Source: Oxalobacteraceae sp. CFBP 8761 (GTDB lineage Bacteria; Pseudomonadota; Gammaproteobacteria; Burkholderiales; Burkholderiaceae_D). Taken from it: a stretch of 64,000 nt of DNA. The notes under the pieces were generated by a model that saw nothing but the letters and a program-made list of their open reading frames with translations, had not been told where the DNA came from and made no database searches. Where the stretch lies: NCBI GenBank assembly GCA_014841595.1, contig JACYUE010000001.1, positions 190,193-254,192 of the forward strand, in the 5' to 3' direction. The position numbers and the translations under genes were made by a program. Positions 36,770 to 46,437 of this stretch are shown piece after piece; positions within the stretch are counted from its first letter, which is position 1, and the number at the start of each line of letters is the position of its first letter.

Positions 36770-37778
36770 CATGGCGCATCGGCGCGCTCCAGCAGCCAGC
36801 CGGGATATTCGACCGGCAGTCGGCTGACGCCATCCAGCGCCGCGAGATCGGCATCATCGAGGATGATGCTGGTCGCGGCGATATTCTCTTCCAGTTGCCC
36901 GACGCGCCGCGCACCGATGATCACCGTCGAGACGGCCTGCTGCCTCAACAGCCAGGCAATCGCAATCTGCGCCGGCTGCCGGCCGTGCTTGTGTGCCACC
37001 GATCGCAGAACGTCGATGAGCGGTTCGCCGCGAACGCGATCGATTGGCGGAAAATCCAGCCCGGTCTGCCGACCGGCTTCGTGCTTGCCGCTGCCCGAGT
37101 ATTTGCCGGTCAGGTAGCCGCCCGCGAGCGGGCTCCACACCATGAGGCCAACGCGTTCCGACGTGAGGAGTGGCACGATTTCGCGTTCGAGGTCGCGTCC
37201 CACGAGGGAGTAGTAAGCCTGAAGCGACGTGATCGGCGCCAGGTGGCGTGCCCTGGCGATGCCGATCGCCTTCATGATCTGCCAGGCGGCCCAGTTTGAA
37301 ACCCCGACATAGCGCACGTCGCCTGTACGCACGAGGGTGTCGAGGGCCTCCAGCGTCTCCTCGATTGGTGTCGAGACATCGAAGCCATGTAGTTGATAGA
37401 GGTCGATATGGTCCACGCCCAGCCGCTTCATGCTTGCCCGACACTCGGCCAGGATGTGGCGCCGCGATGCACCCCGCCGGTTCGGCCCTCTCCCATGGCG
37501 CCATAGACCTTGGTGGCAATCACGACATCATCACGCGTCACGCCGAGGTTGTTCAGCGAGCGTCCCAGGATTTCCTCGCTGCGTCCATCGGCGTAGATAT
37601 TGGCTGTATCGAACAGATTGATGCCAGCGTCGAGAGCGGCTTTTACCAAGGCGTCTGCCTCGCCCTGACCGAGCTGTCCAACGTGCCCCCATATGCCTGC
37701 CGACCCGCCAAACGTCATGGCACCGAAAGACAGTGCCGAAACAGACAGACCGCTGTTGCCCAGTTTTTGCATTCGCAT
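36769..37778 (-). pseudogene. Aldo/keto reductase, interrupted by a single-base frameshift
   Basis: The N-terminal part (ATG at 37776-37778, MRMQKLGNSGLSVSALSFG, FDTANIYADG, ending VYGAMGEG) and the C-terminal part (from about 37485 to 36769, starting PNRRGASRRHILAE, then DLYQLHGFD, GVSNWAAWQ, IIGARR) lie in different frames. Restoring one base in the GGGCC(C)G run near 37483-37489 joins them into a normal protein of about 337 residues of the AKR family. So this is a -1 frameshift: a real inactivation or a sequencing error. It is followed upstream on the same strand by the Gal80-like oxidoreductase gene and is divergent from a LysR gene beyond it. Confidence 0.85.
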
Positions 37779-37827
37779 ACGACATCTCCACAGGTTTGCT
37801 TGGTCTGCGCCGCCGAAACGACGTCGG

Positions 37828-38931
37828 TCAATCCAGGTTTCTCTGCCGCTCGCCGGTCCGGGCTGCCCGCTCGAGCGCCGCAATGAGCCGGCTGTTGTGT
37901 ACGGCGTGGGCGAAGCCGGGTGTGAGATAGGTGCCATGCGCCATATCGCGCGCAAGTGAGGCATACACCTCCCCGACGTTGATCGCGGCGCCGGCCCAGA
38001 AGTCGGCCGCTGTCGGGCCGACACCGGACGCGACCGGGGCGTCGGGCGCCTCGAACGTGACATTGGCCGACAGGGTCAGTTCACCGACCTGGACACCTGC
38101 AAGATGGTTGCCGGTGATCTTCAGCCAGCCCCCGGCGCCGCGAACCTCAAGAGTGAAGCTGGCGTCCTGCGCCGGGACATTTGCCAGAATCTGTACAGAC
38201 ACTGGCGCGCCGCTGGCGGTCTTGGCGATGAGATCGACATGATCGGGAATTTCCCGGACGGAGATAGCGCCAGTATCGACAATCTCGATAGCCGGCCAGA
38301 GCAGCTCGGTCCGTGCATCGAGTTCGGTGATGTGGCCGAGCACTGCTTCGATGACGTCCAGAACATGCCCGGTCGTGATCGTCAGGAAGCTCGCACCGGA
38401 CGCCGCCTTGTTGAAATAGTCATAGCTGCTTGGTGACTGCGGCCCATAACCGAATGTCGTCGCGTTGACGCGCGCCGACAGCAGACGACCGAGCTTTCCG
38501 GCGGCGACCAGTTCTGCCGCGCGGCGCACCGCCGGACTGTGCCTTCCCTGCAAACCGATCGCGGTATGCAACGAGCCGGCTGCGGCTGCCATTTCCTCGG
38601 TCTCGGCAAGCGTCGCACCCAGCGGGGACTCGCAATACACCGCTTTGCCAGACTGGAGGGCAGCCAGCACGAGTTGCCTGTGCTCGGGCACTTTGACGGC
38701 GACCGTGACGATATCAATGCTGTTGTCGTTGATCAGCGCGTACGGATCTGCATACCAGCGCTCCGCGCCAAACGCCTCGGCGGCGGCTTTTGCGCTGTCT
38801 TCCCGGCGTGTGGCAACCGCAGCAAGAACCAGTCCGGGCTGCGATCGGATGGCGGGTACGTGGGAGGCACCTGCCCAACTAGCTTTTGTATCAGCGCCGA
38901 TGATGCCAACTCGAAATTTACGTAAGTACAT
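37828..38931 (-). CDS. Gfo/Idh/MocA-family oxidoreductase, Gal80-like, atypical active site
   Basis: 367 residues. The N-terminal Rossmann fold (FRVGIIGADTKASWAGASHVPAI) and the C-terminal Gfo/Idh/MocA beta domain are present. The usual EKP motif reads E101-S102-P103, so the catalytic Lys is Ser. Together with SWAGASHVPAI, LQGRHSP (127-133), GHVLDVIEAVLG and IPDHVDL, this resembles the yeast regulator Gal80 and its bacterial relatives, which bind NAD(P) but are poor enzymes. Expressed with the aldo/keto reductase (50 bp gap) and divergent from a LysR gene. Confidence 0.85.
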   Translation of the reverse strand: MYLRKFRVGIIGADTKASWAGASHVPAIRSQPGLVLAAVATRREDSAKAAAEAFGAERWYADPYALINDNSIDIVTVAVKVPEHRQLVLAALQSGKAVYCESPLGATLAETEEMAAAAGSLHTAIGLQGRHSPAVRRAAELVAAGKLGRLLSARVNATTFGYGPQSPSSYDYFNKAASGASFLTITTGHVLDVIEAVLGHITELDARTELLWPAIEIVDTGAISVREIPDHVDLIAKTASGAPVSVQILANVPAQDASFTLEVRGAGGWLKITGNHLAGVQVGELTLSANVTFEAPDAPVASGVGPTAADFWAGAAINVGEVYASLARDMAHGTYLTPGFAHAVHNSRLIAALERAARTGERQRNLD

Positions 38932-39031
38932 ATCAGGTGTTCCTCTTGATCGATGGTCGGTGACGAAGCGTACTGGCAGGATTGGGGTGGGAAAAAGGAG
39001 GTAATCGATGCATGAGAAGTAAGCTGTGGTT

Positions 39032-39037
39032 TACAAT
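39032..39037 (+). promoter_or_regulatory. Candidate -10 hexamer for a leaderless lysR mRNA
   Basis: TACAAT ends seven bases before the ATG at 39044, so +1 would fall on the start codon. No ribosome binding site lies between; the purine-rich AAGGAGG further upstream is too far away (about 25 bp). Confidence 0.45.
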
Positions 39038-39043
39038 CGGCTG

Positions 39044-39964
39044 ATGGACCCGTCACTGCTCCCGTCACTCGCCTGGTTTGCCCACATTGCCCGCCACGGC
39101 AGTTTCACGCGCGCGGCAGAAGAGATGGGCGTGTCGCGCGCTGCCTTGTCACAAAGCCTCAAGTCGTTGGAGCGCCAGCTGGGCATGCGGCTGCTGTATC
39201 GCACCACCCGTCACATGTCCCTGACCGAAGACGGCCAGAAGCTGTTCGATACCCTCGGCCCTGCGTTAGGTGATATCGAACATGCCGTCATGACGATGGG
39301 CGAGACGCGCAATGCACCTTCCGGCCTGGTCCGGATCAATACATCGCGTCTGGCCGCGAAGGCGCTGATCGAGCCGCATCTTGCTGAATTTCGTGCGCGT
39401 TATCCGAAGATCACGGTCGAATTGGTCATGGCAGATTCACTGTCGAACATCATCGCCGATGGGGTGGATGTGGGCATCCGTCTGGGGAAAAGCCTGGCAG
39501 AGCACGTTGTTGCCATTCCCCTGACGCCGGCCCTGTCGATGGCAGTGGTGGCGTCACCTGCGTATCTGGAGCGTAATGGTGTGCCAGGCGTCCCCGCAGA
39601 TTTGGTCGGACACGACTGCATCAACTACCGGTTTCCGGGCACAGGTGCCATGCACGAATGGGATTTCACCGACGTTGGGGGGAGCGGTCGCCACTTCACC
39701 CAGGCGGTGAGCGGATGGCTGACAACCAACGATGATCAGAGCATGACGCGCATGGCGCTGCAGGGCCTTGGCGTGATTCAGATTGTCGACCTCGCGGTAC
39801 ACGAACTCGTGGCCGAAGGCCGTCTGGTCAGGGTGCTGCGCGACTGGAGCTACCAACACGCGGCCTTCTACCTGTACGCGCCTTCGCGTGAGCACATGGC
39901 ACCGAAGGTCCGCGCGCTGATCGACTTTCTGGTCGAGAAGCGTGAGTCCATATCGCTTCTGTAG
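39044..39964 (+). CDS. LysR-family transcriptional regulator
   Basis: 306 residues. Winged helix at about 5-62 (FAHIARHGSFTRAAEEMGVSRAALSQSLKSLE), then a periplasmic-binding-like effector domain of the CrgA/GcvA-like subgroup (GLVRINTSRLAAKALIEPHL, DVGIRLG, HDCINYRFPGTG). Divergent from the Gal80-like oxidoreductase and aldo/keto reductase genes, its probable targets. ATG at 39044 preferred over the GTG at 39026. Confidence 0.92.
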   Translation: MDPSLLPSLAWFAHIARHGSFTRAAEEMGVSRAALSQSLKSLERQLGMRLLYRTTRHMSLTEDGQKLFDTLGPALGDIEHAVMTMGETRNAPSGLVRINTSRLAAKALIEPHLAEFRARYPKITVELVMADSLSNIIADGVDVGIRLGKSLAEHVVAIPLTPALSMAVVASPAYLERNGVPGVPADLVGHDCINYRFPGTGAMHEWDFTDVGGSGRHFTQAVSGWLTTNDDQSMTRMALQGLGVIQIVDLAVHELVAEGRLVRVLRDWSYQHAAFYLYAPSREHMAPKVRALIDFLVEKRESISLL

Positions 39965-40031
39965 AACGGGGGCGTGCTGCCCGTCGCTTTCCTTCCCTTA
40001 TACTTGCTCATCGCCGATCCCGAAGCCCCCG

Positions 40032-41471
40032 ATGACACGATTCCACCGTATCGCTACCTGGCCGGTATTGGCCGCGCTGACGTTTCCGCTTGCCGCTGCA
40101 GCGACTGACAACGCCCACCGCATCGCCAGCATCGAGCGGGGCCTGCGGCCTGCTCAGGCACTGGCCGGCGCGCCGGTGCCGCTGAGCACGCTCGAGGGGG
40201 AGATGCGTCGTCTTCACGTACCTGGCTTGAGCATCGCCGTCATCGACGAAGGTCGCCTGGCCTGGGCCAAGGGCTATGGCGTGGTTGGTCCGGGCGGCGG
40301 GCCGGTAACGCGGGAAACGTTGTTCCAGGCCGCATCGATCAGCAAGCCTGTTGCAGCGTTTGGCGCCATGACGCTGGTTCAGTCGGGAAAGCTGGACCTG
40401 CACGCCGATATCAACACGCAGCTGCGCAGCTGGAAATTGCCTGCGGCATTTGGCGGCGCGCCAGTGAGTCCCTTGCAACTGCTGTCGCACACCGGCGGCC
40501 TGAATGTCAGTGGGTTTCCCGGGTATGCGCCGGGAATACCGGTCCCGACCGTGCTGCAGGTTCTGGACGGCGCGGCGCCTGCCAACACGGCGCCGGTACG
40601 CATGACGTCACCACCGGGCGGCGCGTGGCAGTATTCGGGCGGCGGCTATACGGTGTTGCAGCAGCTGATGACCGACGTGGCTGGCCAACCTTTCGAGACG
40701 ATCATGCAAACGCGCGTGCTGACCCCGTTGGGAATGCCATCCAGCACTTTCAGTCAGCCAGCCAGCGCCGCCATCCTCGGGAAGGCAGCATTGCCGCATG
40801 ACAGCGCCGGCACACCATATGCCGGTGGCCCGTCCACCTATCCGGAGCTCGCTGCGGCCGGCATGTGGACGACGCCAAGCGATCTGGCCCGCTTCGTCAT
40901 CGGCGTTCAGGCATCTGCGGCGGGGCGCAGCAAGGTGCTGACGCAAGAGAACGCGCGCAGGATGCTCGCCGCGGTCCGTAACGATTACGCCCTCGGCTTC
41001 GAGACCGCCGGCAGCGGCGCCGCCGCATCGTTTGCCCATGGTGGCAGCAACCGCGGGTACCAGAACTATCTGTTTGGCTACGTCGATGGCGGCCGTGGCG
41101 CGGTGGTGATGACAAACGGCGACGCTGGCGATGAAGTGGCGCGCGCGACCATGCGTGCCATCGCCGCCGAGTACGGCTGGCCCAGCTATCAGACCACACT
41201 GCGCGCAGCAGTGCCGATCGACGCCGTGATGGCGCAACAGATGACCGGGAAATATGCGATTCCCGGGTTGGGTGACTTTGACATCACCGTGCAGGACGGA
41301 CAGCCGATATTCTGGATCAAGGCAGGCCAGGGGGAGCGCCTGTACCGGCAATCGGCAACGCGTTTTTTCGTGCTGTCGCAACAGCTTGAATTGCGCTTCG
41401 ATGCGCTGCCTGGCGATACGGGCCAGATCGTCGCCGGGCCGTTCGACGTACGTTTCAGGCGCGTACCGTAA
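40032..41471 (+). CDS. Exported serine hydrolase, beta-lactamase class C-like
   Basis: 479 residues. Signal peptide (WPVLAALTFPLAAAA). Active-site SISK with Ser102 and Lys105, a YSGGGY variant of the YxN motif at about 201, and HGGSNRGY in place of KTG. This is the layout of class C beta-lactamase-like esterases and D-aminopeptidases, and the C-terminal extension (about 400-479) resembles the lipocalin-like domain of those proteins. Substrate unknown; I see no reason to call it a resistance enzyme. ATG at 40032 chosen for the signal peptide. Confidence 0.87.
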   Translation: MTRFHRIATWPVLAALTFPLAAAATDNAHRIASIERGLRPAQALAGAPVPLSTLEGEMRRLHVPGLSIAVIDEGRLAWAKGYGVVGPGGGPVTRETLFQAASISKPVAAFGAMTLVQSGKLDLHADINTQLRSWKLPAAFGGAPVSPLQLLSHTGGLNVSGFPGYAPGIPVPTVLQVLDGAAPANTAPVRMTSPPGGAWQYSGGGYTVLQQLMTDVAGQPFETIMQTRVLTPLGMPSSTFSQPASAAILGKAALPHDSAGTPYAGGPSTYPELAAAGMWTTPSDLARFVIGVQASAAGRSKVLTQENARRMLAAVRNDYALGFETAGSGAAASFAHGGSNRGYQNYLFGYVDGGRGAVVMTNGDAGDEVARATMRAIAAEYGWPSYQTTLRAAVPIDAVMAQQMTGKYAIPGLGDFDITVQDGQPIFWIKAGQGERLYRQSATRFFVLSQQLELRFDALPGDTGQIVAGPFDVRFRRVP

Positions 41472-41523
41472 TCACGGGCGACTTTCGTGAAAGTGGGAAC
41501 GCACGGGGACAGGCACGGCGCCC

Positions 41524-43623
41524 TCAGTGCATGCCGGTCACGTACTGCGTGAATGTCTCGCCGCTCATGGCCTGCTGGTACAGGAAGCCCTGGTAGAGAT
41601 GGCACCCCGCATCGGCCAGGAACTGGCGCTGGCCCGCCGTTTCCACGCCTTCGGCCATGACCTCCAGGCCCAGGCTGTCGCCCAGCGCGATGATCGAACG
41701 CACGATCGAGGCGTCGTTCTGGTCGGTGAGCACGTCGCGCATGAACGAGCGGTCGATCTTGAGCTGGTCCAGCGGCAGCTTGCGCAGGTAGGCCAGCGAC
41801 GAGTAGCCGGTGCCGAAGTCGTCCAGCGAAAATGACAGACCCTGCCGTTTGAGCGCGCCCATCGTCTGCGCCGCCAGCGTGAAATCGGTGACCACCAGGC
41901 TTTCGGTCAGCTCGAGTCTGAGCCCCGACGGCTGCACGCCGGTTTCGGCAAAAATGGTCTCCAGCAGCGCGACGAAATCCGGTTCGGTGAACTGGCGCGC
42001 GCTGACGTTGACCGACAGCGTCAGGGCGGCTGTTGCCGGCTGGCGCTGCCAGCGCGCCAGTTCGCGGCAGGCAGAGCGCATGACCCAGGCGCCGATCTCG
42101 ATGATGAGCCCGCTTTCTTCGGCGATGCGGATGAACTCGGCCGGCAGCAGGACCTTGCCATCGGGCTGGCGCCAGCGCAGCAGCGCCTCGGCGCCGGTCA
42201 CGCGCCCGAAGCGGTCGAGCTGCGGCTGGTAGTGCAGCATGAATTCGTGGCGCTGCAGCGCGCGGCGCAAGCGGTTTTCGAGTTCGGCGCGCGCGAGCCA
42301 TGCGGCCTGCGCTGTCGGGTCATGGAAGCGGAACGTGTTGCGCCCGGCCGCCTTGGCCTGGTACATCGCGGCGTCGGCCTGGCGCAAGGTCGATTCGACC
42401 GTGTCTTGCTGGCCGCACAGCGTGACCACGCCGACGCTGACCGACAACGCGTAATGCAGGTCGCCCAGCTGGAACGGCGCTGCCAGCGCTGCGACCACCT
42501 TCCTGGCAACGGTCTCGGCTTGCGCCGCGGCCACCGCGCGTGATTCGTCGACGGGCCGGATCAGCACCACGAACTCGTCGCCGCCCAGGCGCGCCACCAT
42601 GTCGGTTTCGCGCACACAGCCTTCGAGGCGGCGCGCCACGGCCTGCAGCAGCAGGTCGCCGGCCGCGTGGCCCTGGCTGTCGTTGAGGTACTTGAAGTTA
42701 TCGAGGTCGCAGAACATCAGCGCGCCGCACTTGCCGCTGCGGGCGCTGCCAACGAGCGCGCGGCGCAACTGGTCGAGCAGGTTGGCGCGGTTGGGCAGGT
42801 CGGTGAGATGGTCGAAGAACGCCAAGCGGAAGATCTTTGCTTCGCTGGATTTGCGCTCGCTGATGTCGGTGCCGATCACCAGGATCTTCTGGCATGCGCC
42901 CGGCACGGCATCGGGCACCAGCAAGGTCCAGCGGGTATCGGTGTCGACCTTCGAGCCATCGCGCCGTACATGGGCCAGTTCGCCCGACCATTCGCCATCG
43001 GCCAGCGTGTGTGCAAAGGCGGTTTCGTAGTGAGCCTGTTCATCGCACAGCAGCTCGCCAAAGCGCTTGCCCATCGCCTCCTGCGCGCTCCAGCCGTACA
43101 GGCGCTCGGCGCCATGGTTCCAGTAGCTGATGCGCGAGGTCATGTCCATCGCAATGATCGCGTCACGCGCCTGCTGCAGGAACGACGCCTGTTCGAGCAT
43201 CACGAGATCGGCATGCTTGATCCGCGTGAAATCGGCCAGGAACCCTTCGAGCATGCCCGCCTGCCGGTTCAGGGCGCCTTGTTCCCAGATCCACCGGATG
43301 CGGCCATCGGCAGTGCGGATCCGGTACGTGACCTGGAATGGCTGGTTCTGGGCGAGGGCGATCGCGACCGACGCATGCATCTGGTCGCGGTCTTCCGGCA
43401 GGATGATGCTGGCAAACGACAGCCCCGGCTGGGTGGTAAACGCCGCGGCCGAGTAGCCGGTCACTTTTTCGATGCCGTCGCTGACGAACACCATGCTCCA
43501 CTCGCTGTCGTTGCGACAGCGGTAGGCCGCGCCCGGCAAGTTACTCAGCAGCAGGTCGAGCGACAAGGCATCGCTGCGACTGGCTGCGGACGGATCGGAT
43601 ACTGGTTGCGTCAAGCTCATCAT
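41524..43623 (-). CDS. PAS-PAS-GGDEF-EAL cyclic di-GMP signalling protein
   Basis: 699 residues. Two PAS domains (about 25-130 and 145-255), GGDEF domain (about 265-430) with intact LGGDEF at 346-351, and EAL domain (about 440-690) with intact GAEALLRW, LSFSLDDFGTGYSSL and AEGVET. Both cyclase and phosphodiesterase motifs are complete, so net activity cannot be predicted. No membrane segment, so a cytoplasmic sensor. The AGAGG RBS supports the ATG pair at 43618-43623. Confidence 0.93.
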   Translation of the reverse strand: MMSLTQPVSDPSAASRSDALSLDLLLSNLPGAAYRCRNDSEWSMVFVSDGIEKVTGYSAAAFTTQPGLSFASIILPEDRDQMHASVAIALAQNQPFQVTYRIRTADGRIRWIWEQGALNRQAGMLEGFLADFTRIKHADLVMLEQASFLQQARDAIIAMDMTSRISYWNHGAERLYGWSAQEAMGKRFGELLCDEQAHYETAFAHTLADGEWSGELAHVRRDGSKVDTDTRWTLLVPDAVPGACQKILVIGTDISERKSSEAKIFRLAFFDHLTDLPNRANLLDQLRRALVGSARSGKCGALMFCDLDNFKYLNDSQGHAAGDLLLQAVARRLEGCVRETDMVARLGGDEFVVLIRPVDESRAVAAAQAETVARKVVAALAAPFQLGDLHYALSVSVGVVTLCGQQDTVESTLRQADAAMYQAKAAGRNTFRFHDPTAQAAWLARAELENRLRRALQRHEFMLHYQPQLDRFGRVTGAEALLRWRQPDGKVLLPAEFIRIAEESGLIIEIGAWVMRSACRELARWQRQPATAALTLSVNVSARQFTEPDFVALLETIFAETGVQPSGLRLELTESLVVTDFTLAAQTMGALKRQGLSFSLDDFGTGYSSLAYLRKLPLDQLKIDRSFMRDVLTDQNDASIVRSIIALGDSLGLEVMAEGVETAGQRQFLADAGCHLYQGFLYQQAMSGETFTQYVTGMH

Positions 43624-43884
43624 GCCTCTGCCGTGAATCGCGCCGGCCTGTGCAGGCCATGCAACATGCATTCGATGGTAGCGCAAATCGGGCCGCTGGC
43701 AAGTCCCGAGTGCGAGTGACAAGACGAATCGTCATCAGATGCATTCGGTATGCCACGCAAGGTGACGCGGCCTGGTCAAGTTGTCACAATTGAACAGCAT
43801 CAGAGGTATCGGGGGCGCGACGTCGGCGGCGTATAAAAGTGTTCTCTTTGGCAAGTCGCATGCTAGACTGTGCGGCTCATTTTC

Positions 43885-46173
43885 ATGGTGACGCGCATGT
43901 CTCCCGCCTCGTTTGCCTGCCTCGGCTTGTTGCTCTGTGCTGCCCTGCATGCGTTCGATGCGCATGGCAGCGGTCTGCGCGCGCTGCGCATCACGGCGGG
44001 CGACACACCCGTGATCGACGGCGCCCTGGATGACCCCGCATGGCGCCGCGCGCCCGTCTACCAGGACTTCCACAAGCACCAGCCACGCGACGGCGAGCCT
44101 GCGCCTGGCGCCTTGAAGACCAGCGTGCAAGTGCTGGTCGACGACGGCGCGCTGGTGTTCGGTATCCGCGCCTGGGATGACGCGCCGCACCTGCGCCGGG
44201 GCCTGCTGGCGCGGCGCGACAAGGTCGGCGTCGACCAGGATTTCATCGGCATCTGGATCGACCCGGCCGGCCATGGCCGCAATGCCCAGTTCGTGCGCAT
44301 CAACACCACTGGCGTGGTCAGCGACGGCATCCACCGCGCCGAGGATGACGAATCCGATCTGGGGCCGGATTTCCCGGTCGAGACAGCCGTGACCATCCTG
44401 CCCGACGGCTACAGCATGGAAGTGCGCTGGCCGCTGTCGAGCCTGCGCTTTCCATACGCCGATGGCCGCAACTGGCGCCTGATGGTCGAGCGCAGCATCC
44501 CGCATGCCGACGGCATGCTCCTGGTAACGGCGCCGTGGCGGATCGATGCGCTCAGCCACCTGAGCTTCCTGCAGGAGATCGACGGCATGGAGACCACCGT
44601 GGCAGCGGTGCGCGACCGCCGCTTCCTCGAGCTGCGCCCCGAACTGACGGTGCGCAGCGAACGCGCCGCCATGCCGGGCACGCGCACGCGAGGCAGCCAG
44701 GCCGAACTGGGCCTGGAAATCAATGCCCGGCCACGCGCCGACTGGGTGTTCAACGCCACCATCAATCCCGATTACTCGCAGGTCGAGATCGACGAGCCGG
44801 TGTCGCAGGGCGCCGGTAATATCGCGCTGTCGCTGCCCGAGAAGCGCGGCTTCTTCCTGGAGAGTGCGGACGTGCTGGGCTTGCCACTGCCGGCCTTTTA
44901 TTCGCGGACCGTGAACGATCCCGAATACGGCCTGCGCGCGACCTGGCGCGGGCCGCATGCCGACGCCACGGCGATGAGCCTGCGCGATGAGCCGGGTGGC
45001 CTGATCCTGCGTGGCAAGCCGTACGAAACGCTGGAATACGGGCAGACCAAACGGACGGTCGCGAGCCTCGTGCGTGCGCGCTGGCACGGGGAAGGCTTGC
45101 TGCTGGGCGCGTTTGCGTCGCAGCGCGACTACCACCGTTTCGGCGGCAACGATGTCGTCGGCGTCGATGCCCAGTGGCGCGGCGAAGGGGCGGATGGCGA
45201 GCAGCAGCAACTGTCCGGCGTGGCGATGGTGTCGCGCACGACCGCGGGCTTTGTCGACGATGATGTACCGGCGCGGGTGGCGGGGCGCTCGGGCGGCTAC
45301 CTGTGGGGGAAATCCCTGCACAAGACCGAACGCTGGTGGTACGAGGCCGAGGTCGAAGCGATCGCGCCCGGCTTCGTCAACGACAACGGCTTCGTGCCAC
45401 AAGCGGGGATCGCCCGCGCCACCGGCTCGATCAACCGCATCCTGGGGCCGCAATCCCTGGGAGGGCTCGAGCTGTACGAGTTCGAGACTTACCTGGTCCT
45501 GCACGAGATGCGCACGCTGGCCGATCGGGTGACGGGGCAGGCCGGCGGCGAAACAGTCGAGCGCAAGCTGCGCCCCGGCGTCTGGCTGGCCGCGACCCGG
45601 CGCACGGGCGTGTGGGCCGAGCTGGGCTTCGACCGCCAGCGCGCGCGGCCGCTGGGACGCCTGCACGATACGCGCGTCATCAATGTCGGCATCGAAACGA
45701 CGCCCGCGCCGTGGGTCTCGAAGATCGCACTGGAAGCGGCGCTGGGCCGCCAGCTGGACGCCGATGCCGACCGCGTGGGGCCGGGCGGGAACGTGATCCT
45801 CGACGTGGGCCTGCGCTTTCCCTTGCCGCGCGGCTGGTCCCTCGAGCTTGATCAACATGTGAACCGTGCCTGGGTCCAGGGCACGCTGGGCCAGCCGGCA
45901 TTCTCCGACACGGCCTGGCGCGCGCTGGCCATCGTCCATTTCAGCCCGCGCGATTCCGTGCGGCTGCTGGCGCAGAACACGTGGGCCGCACGGCGCGACG
46001 ATGGCGTCACGCAGCTCGAGGCATGGAACGACCGCCAGGTGCACCGTTCGCTGCTGTACCGCTACCAGTGGCGCCACGGCCGCACCGTGTCGCTGGGGAT
46101 CGTCGACGACAAGCTGCCGCTGGTGGATGAACGGAGCCGGTCGCTGACCTTCAAGCTGCAATGGGAAGTGTAA
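43885..46173 (+). CDS. Outer-membrane beta-barrel protein with CBM9-like domain (DUF5916 type)
   Basis: 762 residues. Signal peptide about 5-32. An N-terminal carbohydrate-binding family 9-like domain (about 40-230; ITAGDTPVIDGALDDPAW, LVFGIRAWDDAPHL, DFIGIWIDPAGHGRNAQFVRIN) is followed by a long beta-rich barrel region (NPDYSQVEIDEPV, LPEKRGFFLES) ending in alternating aromatic/hydrophobic strands. This is the DUF5916 pattern. It may be a surface transporter or receptor; function unknown. The frame opens at a GTG (43870); ATG at 43885 preferred, 43897 possible. Directly followed by a repeat nest. Confidence 0.8.
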   Translation: MVTRMSPASFACLGLLLCAALHAFDAHGSGLRALRITAGDTPVIDGALDDPAWRRAPVYQDFHKHQPRDGEPAPGALKTSVQVLVDDGALVFGIRAWDDAPHLRRGLLARRDKVGVDQDFIGIWIDPAGHGRNAQFVRINTTGVVSDGIHRAEDDESDLGPDFPVETAVTILPDGYSMEVRWPLSSLRFPYADGRNWRLMVERSIPHADGMLLVTAPWRIDALSHLSFLQEIDGMETTVAAVRDRRFLELRPELTVRSERAAMPGTRTRGSQAELGLEINARPRADWVFNATINPDYSQVEIDEPVSQGAGNIALSLPEKRGFFLESADVLGLPLPAFYSRTVNDPEYGLRATWRGPHADATAMSLRDEPGGLILRGKPYETLEYGQTKRTVASLVRARWHGEGLLLGAFASQRDYHRFGGNDVVGVDAQWRGEGADGEQQQLSGVAMVSRTTAGFVDDDVPARVAGRSGGYLWGKSLHKTERWWYEAEVEAIAPGFVNDNGFVPQAGIARATGSINRILGPQSLGGLELYEFETYLVLHEMRTLADRVTGQAGGETVERKLRPGVWLAATRRTGVWAELGFDRQRARPLGRLHDTRVINVGIETTPAPWVSKIALEAALGRQLDADADRVGPGGNVILDVGLRFPLPRGWSLELDQHVNRAWVQGTLGQPAFSDTAWRALAIVHFSPRDSVRLLAQNTWAARRDDGVTQLEAWNDRQVHRSLLYRYQWRHGRTVSLGIVDDKLPLVDERSRSLTFKLQWEV

Positions 46174-46180
46174 CCGCCAT

Positions 46181-46232
46181 CAAAAGCCGGGGTCAGGTCT
46201 GACATTCGGACACGACCTCAGCCCTAGTCGCT
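46181..46232 (+). repeat. 52-bp repeat unit A, copy 1
   Basis: Starts CAAAAGCC, holds the 26-bp core at 46189-46214 (GGGGTCAGGTCTGAC... ending CGGACACG) and ends AGCCCTAGTCGCT. Followed directly by copy 2 with one mismatch in the core. The core contains the small palindrome GTCAG-GT-CTGAC. Confidence 0.9.
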
Positions 46233-46284
46233 CAAAAGCCGGGGTCAGGTCTGACATTCAGACACGACCTCAGCCCTAGTCGCT
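46233..46284 (+). repeat. 52-bp repeat unit A, copy 2
   Basis: Second direct copy, abutting the first, with core at 46241-46266 that differs by G to A (CAGACACG instead of CGGACACG). Confidence 0.9.
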
Positions 46285-46323
46285 TGACTGAGCGGGGCAT
46301 TGAGATTCCGACACCGTTTTAAT

Positions 46324-46414
46324 CGATCCGCCCGGAATTATCGCTTTCAGGAAATCAAAAAACGGATGCTAGTGCAGAGGCCGTGTCCGAATGTCAGACC
46401 TGACCCCGCTTTTG
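46324..46414 (-). repeat. About 91-bp repeat unit B, copy 1, carrying the core inverted
   Basis: Begins CGATCCGCCCGGAATTATCG, includes CAGGAAATCAAAAAAC and contains the same 26-bp core in reverse orientation at 46382-46407 (CGTGTCCGAATG... ending CCTGACCCC), ending CGCTTTTG. Confidence 0.9.
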
Positions 46415-46437
46415 CCGCTTTTGTTTTCAGTATCAAA

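Noticed and set aside
40032..41471. The serine hydrolase as an antibiotic resistance beta-lactamase
   Set aside because: It has SxxK but neither the true YxN nor the KTG motif, and carries an extra C-terminal domain, so an esterase-like role is more likely.
43735..46161. An 808-codon frame opposite the CBM9/outer-membrane gene
   Set aside because: Antisense shadow of a gene with a signal peptide and family domains; composition is typical of a shadow.
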